Shown here in pieces: positions 29,575-40,335 of a stretch of DNA of 64,000 nucleotides. Source of the stretch: Symbiodinium microadriaticum (taxonomy: Eukaryota; Sar; Dinophyceae; Suessiales; Symbiodiniaceae); NCBI GenBank assembly GCA_001939145.1, contig LSRX01000478.1, forward strand, positions 134,551 to 198,550, given 5' to 3'. The stretch's first letter is position 1. Each line of letters opens with the position of its first letter. The notes under the pieces were generated by a model, which was given only the letters and a program-made list of their open reading frames with translations, was not told the origin of the DNA and did no database searches. The position numbers and the translations under genes were made by a program.

Positions 29575-29900
29575 ACACTAAACCCTAAAGCCAAACCCTA
29601 AACCATATACGCCCTAAACCCTAATCCTAAACCCGCATTAAACCCTAAACCCTACACCCAAGCCCTTAACCCTAAACACACAATAAAATTTTCAAAAAAA
29701 CAAAACTAAACCCTAATCCTAAATCCTAAACCCTAATTAAGCCCTAGACCCTAAAACCCTAAACCCTAACACACACGTCAAAAACAAAGAAACACACACA
29801 CACACACGCGCTTACACTAAAAAACAACTCAACCTCAGTCCTAAATCCTAAACCCTAATTAAAAATTTTAAAACCCTAAACCAACCCTAAGCCGAACACA
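29575..29900 (-). repeat. degenerate CCCTAAA/CCCTAAT tract
   Basis: CCCTAAACCCTAATCC units interrupted by ACACACAC. Confidence 0.85.
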
Positions 29901-30177
29901 CAGCCAAACCATGCAGGCTTCTAATCGTCCGGATTTTAAGGTTCGGGGCATGTGGACTCTGAAGCATTTAGGGTTGAGGGTTTAGGATTAGGGCTCAGTG
30001 TTTAGGATTAGGGTTTAGGGCTTAGGANAAACACTAAGCCCCTAAAAACACTAAAACGCCCCTAAAGGATCTAAAATCTAAATCCCTAAACACTAAAGCA
30101 GCCCCTAAAGGCCCTAAAACCAAAGCCCCTAAGCCCATAAAGGATCAACGACAGCAGGACCCCAGGGCCCAGGGGGG

Positions 30178-30372
30178 GTGGGCATTCTGTTGGATCTGGC
30201 CTTTTTGCAAGAGCCCGTGCAGAAAGGAAGTTCAGACTTTTCTCGATGGAACCCTCTAACTGCCAAAGCATTCGACCCTTCCAAAGCATTCGACCGCGAA
30301 ATCAGGCAAGCAGAATTGCACGGCCGCTTGGCTGCTAAGCATATGCTTGTACATTGTGACGGCGTGTTGTTC
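30178..30372 (+). CDS. coding-like island before a TG microsatellite
   Basis: Reads GILLDLAFLQEPVQKGSSDF, then AFDPSKAFDREIRQAELHGR and LAAKHMLVHCDGVLF. The internal AFDPSKAFD reflects a small repeat. The overlapping reverse 288-codon frame is mostly microsatellite. Family unknown. Confidence 0.32.
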
Positions 30373-30373
30373 T

Positions 30374-30665
30374 GTGTGTGTGTGTCTGTCTGTCTATGTA
30401 CATGTCTATGTGAAAGAGAGAGAGAGAGAGAGAGAGAGTGTGTGTGTGTTTGTGTTTGTGTCTGTGGCTGTGTCTGTGTCAGACCACCAGCTTGCAGCAA
30501 CCCCAACTCCAATGAAATTGAAGTAGCATGTATGGCAGCACCTTGACAGTGCTGTAACTGATACAACCATGTATAACTGTCAATACGCATTGTGCAGGTA
30601 CATGTGTATATACACATGTATTCAAATGTGTATGTATTATTTGTGGATATATATAGATGATAGAT

Positions 30666-30704
<39 letters not shown>

Positions 30705-30762
30705 CACATAGGTAGATAGATAGATAGATAGATAGATAGAGAGATAGGTAAGGTATGTATAT

Positions 30763-30805
<43 letters not shown>

Positions 30806-30830
30806 CAGATAGATAGATAGATAGATAGTC
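30374..30830. repeat. microsatellites (TG, GA, GATA)
   Basis: TG and GA runs at 30374-30480 and long GATA arrays at 30655-30830. A complementary CTAT array continues at 31062-31135. Confidence 0.95.
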
Positions 30831-31100
30831 TATACCTATATCTGTTGAATTTATATATCTACATCTTTCTCTGCATACGTATACAAATGCAGAGGACCAT
30901 CTTGGGATTAGTTGAAAAAGGCCCTGCCCTTGGCAAGGGTGGCGCATGAGACCACGATCCTGCACTGTATAGGCCCTAAACCCTAAACCCCTCAACCCTA
31001 AACCCTAAACCCGAGCTTGCGTGGCAGTGTGAAGAGCCCACCACACTTAAAAAAAAAATCTATCTCCATCTCTATCTCTATCTATATCTATATGTATCTA

Positions 31101-31135
<35 letters not shown>

Positions 31136-31276
31136 ATGTATATATATATATATATATACATACACATACTTATATATATATATATGCGCCTCAGAGCTCG
31201 CAGGACCACACCATCGCCAAGCATCGCCATCCCCACGCAATCCGTAGATAAGTTGTACAATCTCCCCCCCCCCCCC

Positions 31277-31345
31277 NNNNNNNNNNNNNNNNNNNNNNNN
31301 NNNNNNNNNNNNNNNNNNNNNNNNNNNNNNNNNNNNNNNNNNNNN
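31277..31345. other. assembly gap
   Basis: N run directly after a poly-C stretch. Confidence 0.99.
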
Positions 31346-31752
31346 CCCGGCCCCCGGTTTAGGGGCTTGGGGTTTAGTAGTGCCCCAACTCCTTCTGCTC
31401 GTATTAAACCTCCGTCAACGTAGCACCCCAAACAAATCCCGCACGCTGCAGTGTTAATCCCTATTCCGATCATTCGGTCCCTTATACCTGGGCAGCACGA
31501 CCCATGGCCCTAATTAAACCCTGGAGCCCGGAGCCCGCCGCTCCAAGCATCAGTACTTTTGTTTGGGAGGATGCCAGAAGTAGACCTCACTGAATTCGTG
31601 CTGCTACCCCTTGGAGGGGGTTCAAATTCATCATACTAAGTTAGGAACATACGATAATATGCCCCAGAGCCCCATTCAAGTCATTGAGGCCCCTGCATTA
31701 CTTGGAATCGTGGGACATTTCTAGGTCTGAGTTCAGGAAACCTTAAATGCTA

Positions 31753-31856
31753 AACGGGACTTACTAAGTACAGTTACAAGTACCTTAATTTGGGTTATAA
31801 GTGCGTATAAGTACAGTACAGTTACCTGGTTTGTAAACCTAGATACTGAGTCCCAC
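31753..31856. mobile_element. family G element, worn
   Basis: GGGACTTACTAAGTACAGTT to CTAGATACTGAGTCCCACG with central CCTTAATTTGGGTTATAAG. Confidence 0.6.
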
Positions 31857-32072
31857 GCGCCCTTTAGTAGCTCGGTAACAGCCATCTCGGCTACACTCCC
31901 AAGACTTTTCACTCATCATTGATGAAAGTAGCAATACTGAACCTTTAGTAGCAAATCTCAAGAGAAGATATATCATTATAAGTACTACGACCCCTTGTTC
32001 AGGCCCCCCAAAGCCGTACAAATCCCTGGAAGAACCATGCTCGAATTCTGAAGGCCCCCCCATGATACCCAG

Positions 32073-32156
32073 GACGCAACCTCAAGCTACGTTGCCAAGC
32101 AGACCGAGTGCAGCGCCAAGATGACACCCGTCGCCACCCAGGACCAGTATTTGCAG
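32073..32156 (+). CDS. exon-like island with canonical splice borders
   Basis: CCCAG precedes and CAG|GTTCCC follows. 28 whole codons read DATSSYVAKQTECSAKMTPV followed by ATQDQYLQ. Phase 0 at both ends. Family unknown, but one of the best micro-exon candidates. Confidence 0.45.
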
Positions 32157-32218
32157 GTTCCCGCGGCTCAGAGTGGGCGGCTTTGTGCAGATTCTCTGTA
32201 AATAAAAACCTTAGCAGC

Positions 32219-32308
32219 TGCAGGCCATGGGTATAATTTTATTTTTTTTGAATATCATCCCCTGCAGGCCACGGGTATACTTTAAACTTTTTGATAATAT
32301 CATCCCCT
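32219..32308. repeat. 45-bp tandem duplication
   Basis: GCAGGCCAYGGGTATA ... ATATCATCCCCT occurs twice in a row. GACAGTGTACACTT downstream is shared with about 17465-17480. Confidence 0.6.
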
Positions 32309-32682
32309 CTAGACCTGACAGTGTACACTTATGGGGGCTTGTGGACGCAGAGACAGCAGAAGGTTTAGGAGAGCACTTAACCCCGACACCTGGAAGGATC
32401 CAGAAGGTAGATTCCTCAATAGGAGACTTTCCCAGAATAGGGGACCCTAAAATAGTCGGATCCTTACTATCAGGACCCCAAAAGAGGGTACACCTTATTT
32501 TCGGAAACTGTCATATGTCATAAGGGTTTCTAAACAGTACTCCTCAATAGTGGAGGGTTTTATATTTGTCTACACCCTTAGAAAAACCCTAGAATCCCTA
32601 TATAGATCCCTTTAAGGAACCCTTACAGGAAGCCCCCATTGAGGGTTCTACTTGCTAGATCCTACTGAAAAAGCGTGGGAAG

Positions 32683-32743
32683 ACTTGACGTTCTTTTGGT
32701 TGGCTCTTAGGACTTTAACTTTTGGGTTCGTATATAAGCTTCA
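32683..32743 (+). repeat. family P dispersed repeat
   Basis: GACTTGACGTTCTTTTGGTTGG, TTAGGACTTTAACTTTTGGG, TATATAAGCTT. Confidence 0.6.
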
Positions 32744-32769
32744 CAGGATTTAGGGTTTAGGGTTTAGAA

Positions 32770-32935
32770 GGGGTTCCCATAAAGAACTATTTAGTAGTAT
32801 CGGTTGGGTTTAGGGCCTATAGAGTTTAGGGTATGGGGTTTAGTAGTATAGGTTGGGTTTAGGGTTTAGGGTATAGGGTTTAGTAGTATAGGTTGCTGAA
32901 TTGGGTCTTCTATTTTCGAGATCTTCCCAGGAAGC
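32770..32935. mobile_element. family A remnant split twice by telomere repeats
   Basis: TTTAGTAGTATAGGTTG occurs three times (32790-32806 with one mismatch, 32839-32855, 32879-32895). GGGTTTAGGG-type sequence lies between the copies. In other A elements this segment is present once. Confidence 0.72.
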
Positions 32936-32979
32936 AGCCACCGACCCAACCTCCTTCTCACTCCAGCTCTTGCAACAGG

Positions 32980-33091
32980 CTAGTTCTCCAAGTTAGGGTC
33001 CCTTTGGGAGTCGTTGTTTTTATAAGGGTGCCCTGCTATATTGGGGACTCAAAAGGGACCCTAGTTTAGAGAACTGCCCAACAGGAGCTTC
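32980..33091. mobile_element. family F element
   Basis: CTAGTTCTCCAAGTTAGGGTC to AGTTTAGAGAACTGCCC. Confidence 0.7.
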
Positions 33092-33245
33092 ACTGCGCTT
33101 CTCTGCAGCCGGTCTTCACTAGAAAGGGGTTCAGATGTTTGGTCTCGCGCCAAACCTTCAGAACACCAAGCCCATAATGCAGCATTGTAATGAGCTCAGC
33201 CTTCACCTCAAACCCCAAACCGTCCTCGTCCTGTAGGATCACGTA
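33090..33245 (-). CDS. coding-like reverse-strand island (terminal exon?)
   Basis: 51 codons to a stop: YVILQDEDGLGFEVKAELIT, then MLHYGLGVLKVWRETKHLNP and FLVKTGCREAQ. Directly adjoins a family F element. Composition strongly coding-like. I do not recognise the family. Confidence 0.42.
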   Translation of the reverse strand, partial: YVILQDEDGLGFEVKAELITMLHYGLGVLKVWRETKHLNPFLVKTGCREAQ

Positions 33246-33841
33246 CTACAGCCTGTGCGCGGCTTTGTGCCGCTGTTTAAGACAGGCCGGCAAGCTATCT
33301 ACAGGTCCGGATGAATGAAACCTGCTTAACGAGGTACATATATAGAGGATCGTAGTACTCAGGCATTTCAAGAAAGGGTCTACTGGTCATCGGGCTGCAT
33401 TAAGGCTCAGAAGCTTAGATGGGTAAAATTGCGGATTCCACCTAAATTCCAAAAATCGTTGCATGGTACCCGACACCCCCAAACCCCAAATTTATGCACA
33501 GCAGGACTCCATCGGTATTTACACATTGCTTCACGAGTAAGATACTCATGAAGCTTTGAGTCTTGCCCTGGCCCTCTAATTATATCATTTGACGAAGCAG
33601 ACAGGTCTGGTCATCTGTCAGAAGATTGAGGGTTCGGTTTCAATTGCAGTCCAAGCGTGTACAACCCTAGACCTAGAAACTACAACCCTAAACACATACT
33701 CACCCCTCAAGCCCGTAAAGCCTGCCTTAAACCCCCAAAACTCAAGCCCACCCTCAGGCTTCAAGCGGCAGGAAAAGAGCGAAAGCCCTGTGGGTTTAGG
33801 GTTCAGGGGTTTAGGGTTTAGGGTGTAGGATTTAGGGTTTA

Positions 33842-33907
33842 GACCTGCGTTCGTGATTCCTTCACGTTGCATGATTATGCGATATAGGGGCTCCTACTAT
33901 CCACCAG
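33842..33907. repeat. dispersed repeat, copy 1
   Basis: GACCTGCGTTCGTGATTCC ... CCACCAG, about 90% identical to 37139-37205 and, like it, preceded by TTTAGGG variants. Confidence 0.75.
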
Positions 33908-33971
33908 TTAGGGTTTAGGGTTTTGGGGTTAAGGCGAAACCCCATCTTTAAAGCCGGACAATCACAAAAAT

Positions 33972-34035
33972 GCAAGCCGCCAAGGAAGTCAAACGCCACA
34001 GAGGCCATTTGCACACCTTACCAAGGCCAGGCCGT
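33972..34035 (+). CDS. exon-like island
   Basis: Reads MQAAKEVKRHRGHLHTLPRP followed by GRLDL before TTTAGGG. Short and unassigned. Confidence 0.25.
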
Positions 34036-34263
34036 TTGGATTTAGGGTTTGGGGTTTGGGTGTTTTTTTTTTGGCAATAGGAGGGACCCCTGGAAGGGAC
34101 CCCTAATCCTAATATCCTATTTTAACCTTTATATTATATACCCCTTATATATTCTCATTAAGCCCCTAGAGAACCCCAAGGGTCCCTTTAAGGGTCTCTC
34201 CGTTAGTCCCTTGAGTGTAGCAGTTCGGTTGGCTTTTAGCCTGTCGGGCAACCGGATTTTGTA

Positions 34264-34387
34264 CCCAGACCCCCGAAAGGATCTAAAAAGTAGAAGGTCC
34301 TAATTTGGGACCCTAACTACTATTAAAGGGTACTTTATAGGAACCTCCTTAAGGGATCTACTTTCTAGATCCTCCTGGGGGTCTGGG
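34264..34387. mobile_element. family A element flanked by TA
   Basis: TA|CCCAGACCCCCGAAAGG to CCTCCTGGGGGTCTGGG|TA. A left half of another copy lies at 34431-34490. Confidence 0.85.
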
Positions 34388-34793
34388 TATAGGGTTTGAA
34401 AGGACTTTGTTGATGAGTGTGTGTGTGTATACCCACACCCCCGGGGAGGATCCAAAAAGTAGATCCTTCAAGGGGATTCCTATAAGGTAGGGATGCTTTT
34501 AGTTTGGATTTTCAGAGGAATAGACTCCTTGCTTAGAGGAACACCTTGAAGTTCAGATGGATCCTGCATATGTTTTCAGGTACAAGGCTAGTTTATAGGG
34601 AGCGTCTCCGCATATCCTTTCGGTACTCAACGGGCTTGAAGATTCGGTGGAACAGGCATAGTTTAAGAGCTTCATGTAGTATCCATGGACTTTGCTTACG
34701 TCCTGTGGTTTTGGGACAGCATAGTAGCGTGCAGGACATCGCAGGCTGCTCAGTGTAAGGACTCAGCCTTCAAAGCTCCATAGCAATCAAGTA

Positions 34794-34794
<1 letters not shown>

Positions 34795-34861
<67 letters not shown>

Positions 34862-34945
34862 AAATACATACATACATGATATATAGGTCAAGATACACAC
34901 AGATGTCGATAGACTCTACATATATATATATATATATATATAAAC
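34795..34945. repeat. TA/GATA microsatellites
   Basis: Three TA runs with GATATA and ATACATAC between them. Confidence 0.95.
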
Positions 34946-35024
34946 TGCTGTTTTACGGTTGCTGTCCTGTGAAGTTTGCCGTTACTCAAGCCTGCTCCAC
35001 TACCATATAGCAGACCCCAAAAGG

Positions 35025-35555
35025 GAATGAGTGAATGAATGAATGAGTGACCGACTGACTGACTGACTCACTCACTCACAGAGAGTGACTGACTGACTGA
35101 GTGAATGAATAAATGAATGAATGGAAGGAAGGAAGGAAGGAAGGACGGAAGGAAGGAAGGAAGGAAGGAAGGAAGGCAGGAAGGCAGGAAGGCAGGAAGG
35201 AAGGAAGGAAGGAAGGAAGGAAGGAAGCAAGGAAGCAAGGAAGGCAGGAAGGCAGGAAGGCAGGAAGGAAGGAAGGAAGGAAGGAAGGAAGGAAGGAAGG
35301 AAGCAAGGAAGCAAGGAAGCACGGAGGCATGAATGAATGCATGAATGGATGAAGGGATGCATGAATGAATGAATGAATGAATGAATGAATGAATGAGTGA
35401 ATGAGTGAATGAATGCATGAATGAACGAATGTGTGTATGTATGAATGAATGAGTGAGTGAATGAACGAATGCAGGAAGGAAGGAAGGAATGAAGGAAGGA
35501 TCGGAATGAATGAATGAATGAATGAATGAATGAGTGAGTGAAGACAAAGCCATAA
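35025..35555. repeat. tetranucleotide expansion (GAAT, GACT, GGAA, GCAA)
   Basis: Over 500 bp of four-base repeats with imperfect 16-24 bp higher-order units (GGAA with GGCA and GCAA variants). All three frames are open on both strands, so the 60-176 codon frames here are artefacts. Confidence 0.95.
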
Positions 35556-36212
35556 AGACAATGAGTGAATCAATGCACCAACAAATGCTTATATACATAC
35601 ATGTAGACTTTTAGACGTGTGCATGCAGGCATACATGTGTATACCATACCTATAGTTATGTATCTGTGTGCTTAACATGCTTTTGTCTTTGCTTCTTCAT
35701 GTTTCAACTCATGCCGGCAGTCCTATCTTGCTTGTCACGTCCACAGGCAAGGTGTCCGCGTGCAGCGCCTACGACAGCTGCTGGGCAGCTTCTGAGGCAG
35801 CAGCTGCGCCACCCGCCCTGAGTCTACAGTTTGTGGATATAGGGCTGTAGGGGTATAGGCACAAAGGGGGTTGAGGGTTTTAGGGCCAGGTTATGTAGAG
35901 TTTAGGTAGTTTCGGGTTCGGAGCTATTGGGTTTAGGGTTCTAGGAGTATTTGGTTGAGTGTTTAGGGTTAACCGGAAATGTAATATGCAGGATCGGTCG
36001 ACTTGGCAAGTAGGCTTTCAGTAGGGCACGCAACGATCAAGACAGTTGCTCCGGTCTATAGCCTGCTTCCTCGGCCCTTTGATGTGTGATGTGCTGAAGA
36101 TCCCGCAAAATTTGAGGGTGGAGTTTTCTTGGGAATCTAGGGCAGCACATTGCTTCCGTAAGTGGCAACTCGGGATACTGGAATATTGCAACCTGCAGTT
36201 ATGGCAATATAC

Positions 36213-36292
36213 AGCTACTAAAGTTTGTAAGAGGTACTTAATAGGAACCCTCTCAACGAATCTGCTTGTTTGGATCCTGCCAGGGTTCTGGG
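36213..36292. mobile_element. family A right-half fragment
   Basis: TACTTAATAGGAACCC to TGGATCCTGCCAGGGTTCTGGG. Confidence 0.6.
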
Positions 36293-36394
36293 ACGACTTA
36301 ACGGCCTCAATCCGTATACTGTGATCCGCTTGCCTTAGAGCCTGTATGCATCAGAGCCGACACCAGGGGTTTTTGGTGGTTGTACAAGACCTAA

Positions 36395-36462
36395 ACCCTA
36401 GACCCTACACCCTAAACCCTAAGCCCTAAGCCCTAAGCCCTAAGCCCTAAGCCCTAAACCTA
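36395..36462 (-). repeat. CCCTAAA/CCCTAAG tract
   Basis: Six consecutive CCCTAAG units end just before a coding island. Confidence 0.9.
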
Positions 36463-36465
36463 CCG

Positions 36466-36624
36466 AGGAACAACTATAACACGGCCGTGAGCATTTCCAA
36501 CAACCTGAAGACCCAGTGGAATGCGCTGAAGCGCATTGAATGCCTTCTGGCTCCTCGCATGCACCCGCTTGTACTGCCGGTTTTCCGGAGCTTGAGGGGT
36601 TTAGTTGTTGTTTCTTGCACTTGA
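36466..36624 (+). CDS. coding-like island after a CCCTAAG tract
   Basis: Reads NNYNTAVSISNNLKTQWNAL, then KRIECLLAPRMHPLVLPVFR to a stop. GC-rich third positions contrast with the flanks. The exon probably ends before the TTTAG at 36600. Family unknown. Confidence 0.43.
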   Translation, partial: RNNYNTAVSISNNLKTQWNALKRIECLLAPRMHPLVLPVFRSLRGLVVVSCT

Positions 36625-36737
36625 GGGTTTTGGAATTTGGGGCATAAAACCTAAGGCCCAAAGCCTGAACCGTGGTTTTAAAGCTTCAGCTGCGAAGGAT
36701 AAGGTTCGGGTGAAACGTATTAGGCGGAGAAGGCTTT

Positions 36738-36862
36738 CTGTCTAGGACATATTCAGGTGGGTAGTTACCGTTATAGGAGCCTTATAGAAGGTCGGTATAC
36801 CTTCTAGAAGCCTTATAGAAGCTCTATATTCCCCAAACTCCCCACCTGTAGTCTCCTTTAAT
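36738..36862. mobile_element. family K palindrome
   Basis: AGGACATATTCAGGTGGGTAG to CCCACCTGTAGTCTCCTT with several AGGAGCCTTATAGAAGG repeats inside. Second copy at 48446-48562. Confidence 0.65.
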
Positions 36863-37138
36863 TCTGCAGGTTGGGGGCTCTTCTAAGTGTCTGGCAGGGT
36901 CTTCAAAGTTTGAGTGCTCTTCTTTGGGTTCATAGGATTTCTAGGGCTTGCATTTTAAACCGTGGAAAACCCGACTTTTGTTGGGTTCAGTGTGTGTCTT
37001 GAAAAGGAGAACCCATCTTGACCAGCATTAGCTATTCTGGCTTGGTGAGGGCGGGGTGGGGGAAGTTATGCAAAACCATCTAGGGCTTGGGGTTTAGGGT
37101 GTAGGGTTTAGGATTTAGGGTGTAGGATTCAGGGTTTC

Positions 37139-37205
37139 GACCTGCGTTCCTGATTCCTTCGCGTTGCATGATTACGCGATATAGGGGGCTCTTACTACCC
37201 ACCAG
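37139..37205. repeat. dispersed repeat, copy 2
   Basis: GACCTGCGTTCCTGATTCC ... CCACCAG; see the copy at 33842. Confidence 0.75.
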
Positions 37206-37467
37206 AGACAGGAGGTGTTCGTAATCAGAGTTCTGCAATACTCTGAAGCCTCATGCAATCCCTTACAGTTTTACTGTTCTACACACGTGTCAACCATGAA
37301 CAGGTTCAGGATTTACATAAGGTATGTTCAACAAAATATGTTGCTTAGACCGCCGAGTTGCTCCAATCGTACCAGCTCAGAAAAGGAGCTGTTTGTGGAA
37401 CCCAAACGGTCCCGAATCTCGAATTCCTAGGCTCCCCAGAACCACGCGGGGGTCGGATTAGTAATAA

Positions 37468-37573
37468 TACGGTTGATGATATAAATCCTGCCTTACCCAT
37501 AATTAGGACTCTACCATAATTCCCCATAGTTTAGGGTCCTTAAGGTAATGCAGGCCTTTTTTCATCAACAGTA
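37468..37573. mobile_element. family B element
   Basis: TACGGTTGATGATATAAATC to TTTCATCAACAGTA. Confidence 0.82.
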
Positions 37574-37579
37574 TTCCTT

Positions 37580-38120
37580 AGGGCTCCAAAAACATAAGTA
37601 GAGTAGTGAAGACGCACCTCCAAACTTAGGGCCCTAAACCCTAAACCCTATACCCTTTAAAGGATCTACTTCCAAGATTTTCCCGGGCGTCTCAGGATGT
37701 GCTTGCGAAGTCGGGAGATCAAACTGCAGCTTTGTGGCTCGCCCTTGTCGGGTTTAGGGTTTAGGGGTTTAGGGTTTAGCGATATTTAGGGCTTAGGCTT
37801 GTTTAGGGTTGTTCAGGGTTTAAGCCGGGGTTGAGGGCTGTAGGGTTAAAGAATATTGCAGAGTTTTGATTTGGTCTGCCAGACGTAGCATAGAACCCCC
37901 GACATAGTATCCTGGCATAATATGTGTTAACATAGAGCTAGATGGAAATATCAGGCTAGTTGTGTCTTGTAGCAACATGATCAGCGCTGCTCATGAGCCC
38001 AGCACTAGTCCCGCGTGATTGATCGATCTGCCTTACAGGGATACGATGTCCTTGCAAGCTCTGTGCTCACTGCAGTAAATGAAAGACATGCGGCGTGTTC
38101 CTTTATCGCGGCTTCAGTGC
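37580..38120. other. stretch without a recognisable gene
   Basis: Short TTTAGGG patches (37750-37830), a family A right-end scrap (37660-37690) and unique sequence. No convincing frame. Confidence 0.45.
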
Positions 38121-38159
38121 CTAAACCCTAAACCTTAAACCCTAAACCTCTAAACCCTA

Positions 38160-38335
38160 AACCCTAAACTGTTAAAGGCCGGATCGGGGGGCCCCATCTT
38201 CCGAAACCCACAGTAGGACGTGTCTGGACTTTGATAGGCCGGAGTGGAGCGCACCCCTTCTCCCCAGTCACTGTACTTCGCAGTATCGGTGATGCCCGCG
38301 GAGTTCACCAAGTGTAGACTAAAATCATAGTACAT
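38160..38335 (-). CDS. exon-like reverse-strand island
   Basis: Reads MYYDFSLHLVNSAGITDTAK, then YSDWGEGVRSTPAYQSPDTS and YCGFRKMGPPDP before running into the TTTAGGG complement. Aromatic-rich and plausible. Family unknown. Confidence 0.35.
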
Positions 38336-38425
38336 TGAGAAGTGCTGGTGAGCCCAAGCTGCAGGAGCTGGTCACTGAAAGGCCCGTCCTGGAAAGCAGC
38401 ACACAGGACTGATGGAAGTGCAGTG

Positions 38426-38703
38426 CTGATGGAAGTTCAGCTCCTTGGCGAATCGTTCGAACGTGCCAGGGCGTTCGTGGACGGACAACTGGACGATAAT
38501 CCGGGATGGATTCGGCCTCTCGCCGACCTCATCCTGGACGGGACTCTCCAAGCGTTGCTCCGGACCACGACTGCCGAGCCTTCCGAGTCGGCCCGGGCAT
38601 CTGCCGGAAAATGTTCGGGGAGACGTGCGGCGGGTTGCCCGTCGAAGCCAAGGTCTTCGTGCTTGAGGCCATCGGCGTGATAGTGGCCGAGGAGGCATGT
38701 TGA
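38426..38703 (+). pseudogene. hypothetical gene with one frameshift
   Basis: From an ATG near 38426 it reads MEVQLLGESFERARAFVDGQ, then LDDNPGWIRPLADLILDGTL and QALLRTTT. Near 38575-38600 the coding signal moves to the frame of VGPGICRKMFGETCGGLPVE, then AKVFVLEAIGVIVAEEAC and a stop at 38703. GC-rich and non-repetitive. The two halves together suggest a protein segment of about 90 residues broken by a single indel, real or an assembly error. Family unknown. Confidence 0.5.
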
Positions 38704-39009
38704 ATAGTTGCTGATCGTGATTCCTCATGGCGGGTATACCGGCTCTGAACGAGGGTAGTTGGTGGTCTAGATGAACCAACAATTAAACCGACATCCAGCG
38801 GTAAGCCCTAAGCCTTAAATCCTGAACTTCAAAGCACTGGAAGGTAGGATGGGTTTGCAGTGGTCTTGTTTCGATCCGTGTTTGTTACCCAGATCTTACA
38901 AAATCTCATACCTACTAAGACTGATTACGGCACCAATTGGGGGATGTGCCTTAAATCATATTCGGGATCCAGTTTTAAGTATACTCCTGTATTCGGGGAT
39001 ATAGGAAGA

Positions 39010-39090
39010 TCTCCAACCTTAAACCCTAAACCCCAAACCCCTAAACCCTAAACCCCTAAACCCCTAAACCCTAAACCCCTAAACCCTAGC
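39010..39090 (-). repeat. CCCTAAA/CCCCTAAA tract
   Basis: Regular array of seven- and eight-base units. Confidence 0.92.
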
Positions 39091-39499
39091 AGCTCAGGGA
39101 GGAGGTCAGGGCTCAAAGATAAAGGGCTTGCCTTGTGAGTGGATTTTACAGGTTGTCTGAAGGTTTTTGTCTCTAAGTTTGAAGCCCTACTGTAAACCCG
39201 AAACCCTATACCATCATAACTTATGATGGTATGGTTTAGGGTTTAGAATACGGGTTTGATAATTTCGACTGCAACAGCAGCCCCAGGGCTCGAGTTTTTA
39301 AAAAGGGTGGTTACGGTTTAGGGTTCAGGGTTTAGGGTGTAGGTGGGCTTCCTTCAGGGCACAAGGAGCGGGCTTGAGGAAATCAGGTCATCTACATGCA
39401 ACCCAATGCCCAAAACCCCCCAAAACCCCTAAACCCTTAATCCCCGAAACCCCAAAACCATTAAGACCCCTAATTAAATCTTAAACCGAAAGGCCCTAA

Positions 39500-39548
39500 A
39501 GCCAATGCCGCGCTCATGGAGATCATGTTGAAACCTCCCCCAGCTTGT
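39500..39548 (+). CDS. very short exon-like island
   Basis: Reads NAALMEIMLKPPPACL between CCCTAAAG and TTTAGGG. Too short to assign. Confidence 0.2.
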
Positions 39549-40101
39549 TTAGGGTTTAGGGTTCCGGGTTTAAGGGGCACCCCAAGGCCTACATAAACTT
39601 CTGAAGAAGGAATTAAGAATGCTGCATGTGATGATAACAAAAATATAAAAACAACAGTAATGATGATAATAAGAATATGAAATAACACTAATGATAGCTA
39701 GTATTATTGTATCCCATGGAGCCACTGTTTATTTGTAGTAGAGTCTTATCACAAACGGTATTATCTATCAAGGCCACTTTTTGCGGTTTCTGCAGAACAC
39801 TACAATCTAAAACGAGCAAGACCCCTTTGCATCTGTTGTTATCTAAAACTGTACGAATGCCCCTACATTACAACGGGAGGCCGGCCGCTCAATATCGTGG
39901 TTAGGTGCCTAGAAATTTCCAGGCCTGTAAGTAAGACTGATGCCTTCAGTAGATAGGCTTTTGGCACATTTGTTCCCTTTTCCCCTTATTGGGCCTAAGA
40001 GAATCTTATTTTACGAACAGTTTCAAAGGCTCCAATGGGTCAACCTAGTTAAGCATCCGTGAGCTAAGTAAGAGGTGCGTGAGTTTAGGGTGTTAGTATT
40101 T

Positions 40102-40335
40102 CCAGACCCTCGGGAGGTGGATCTCTGAGTTTGAATTGGGGGAACTCTATATACTACGGTTGATGATATAAATCCCGCACTACCCCATAGTAACCATAGT
40201 AGGGAATATGTTAAAATTCCCATAGTTTAAGGTTCTTAAGGTAATGCAGGATTTATATCATCAACAGTACCAGAGGGTACTTGGAAGGATTCCCCCTTTT
40301 GAGGGATCTACTTCTTGGATCCTCCCTAGGGTCCG
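40102..40335. mobile_element. family A element with nested family B
   Basis: The A ends (CCAGACCCTCGGGAGG and GGATCCTCCCTAGGGTCCGG) are separated by a complete B element at 40155-40269 (TACGGTTGATGATATAAATC to ATATCATCAACAGTA). Here B is the younger insertion. Confidence 0.82.

Noticed and set aside
30129-30995. 288-codon reverse frame
   Set aside because: Most of it is GATA, TG and GA microsatellite. Only the forward island at 30178-30372 looks coding.
35068-35598. Overlapping 71-176 codon frames on both strands (Phe/Leu/Pro/Ser or Lys/Glu/Gly/Arg repeats)
   Set aside because: Pure translation of four-base repeats, which stay open in every frame.
36046-36324. 92-codon forward frame
   Set aside because: Its second half reads through a family A fragment, and the first half has no supporting composition.
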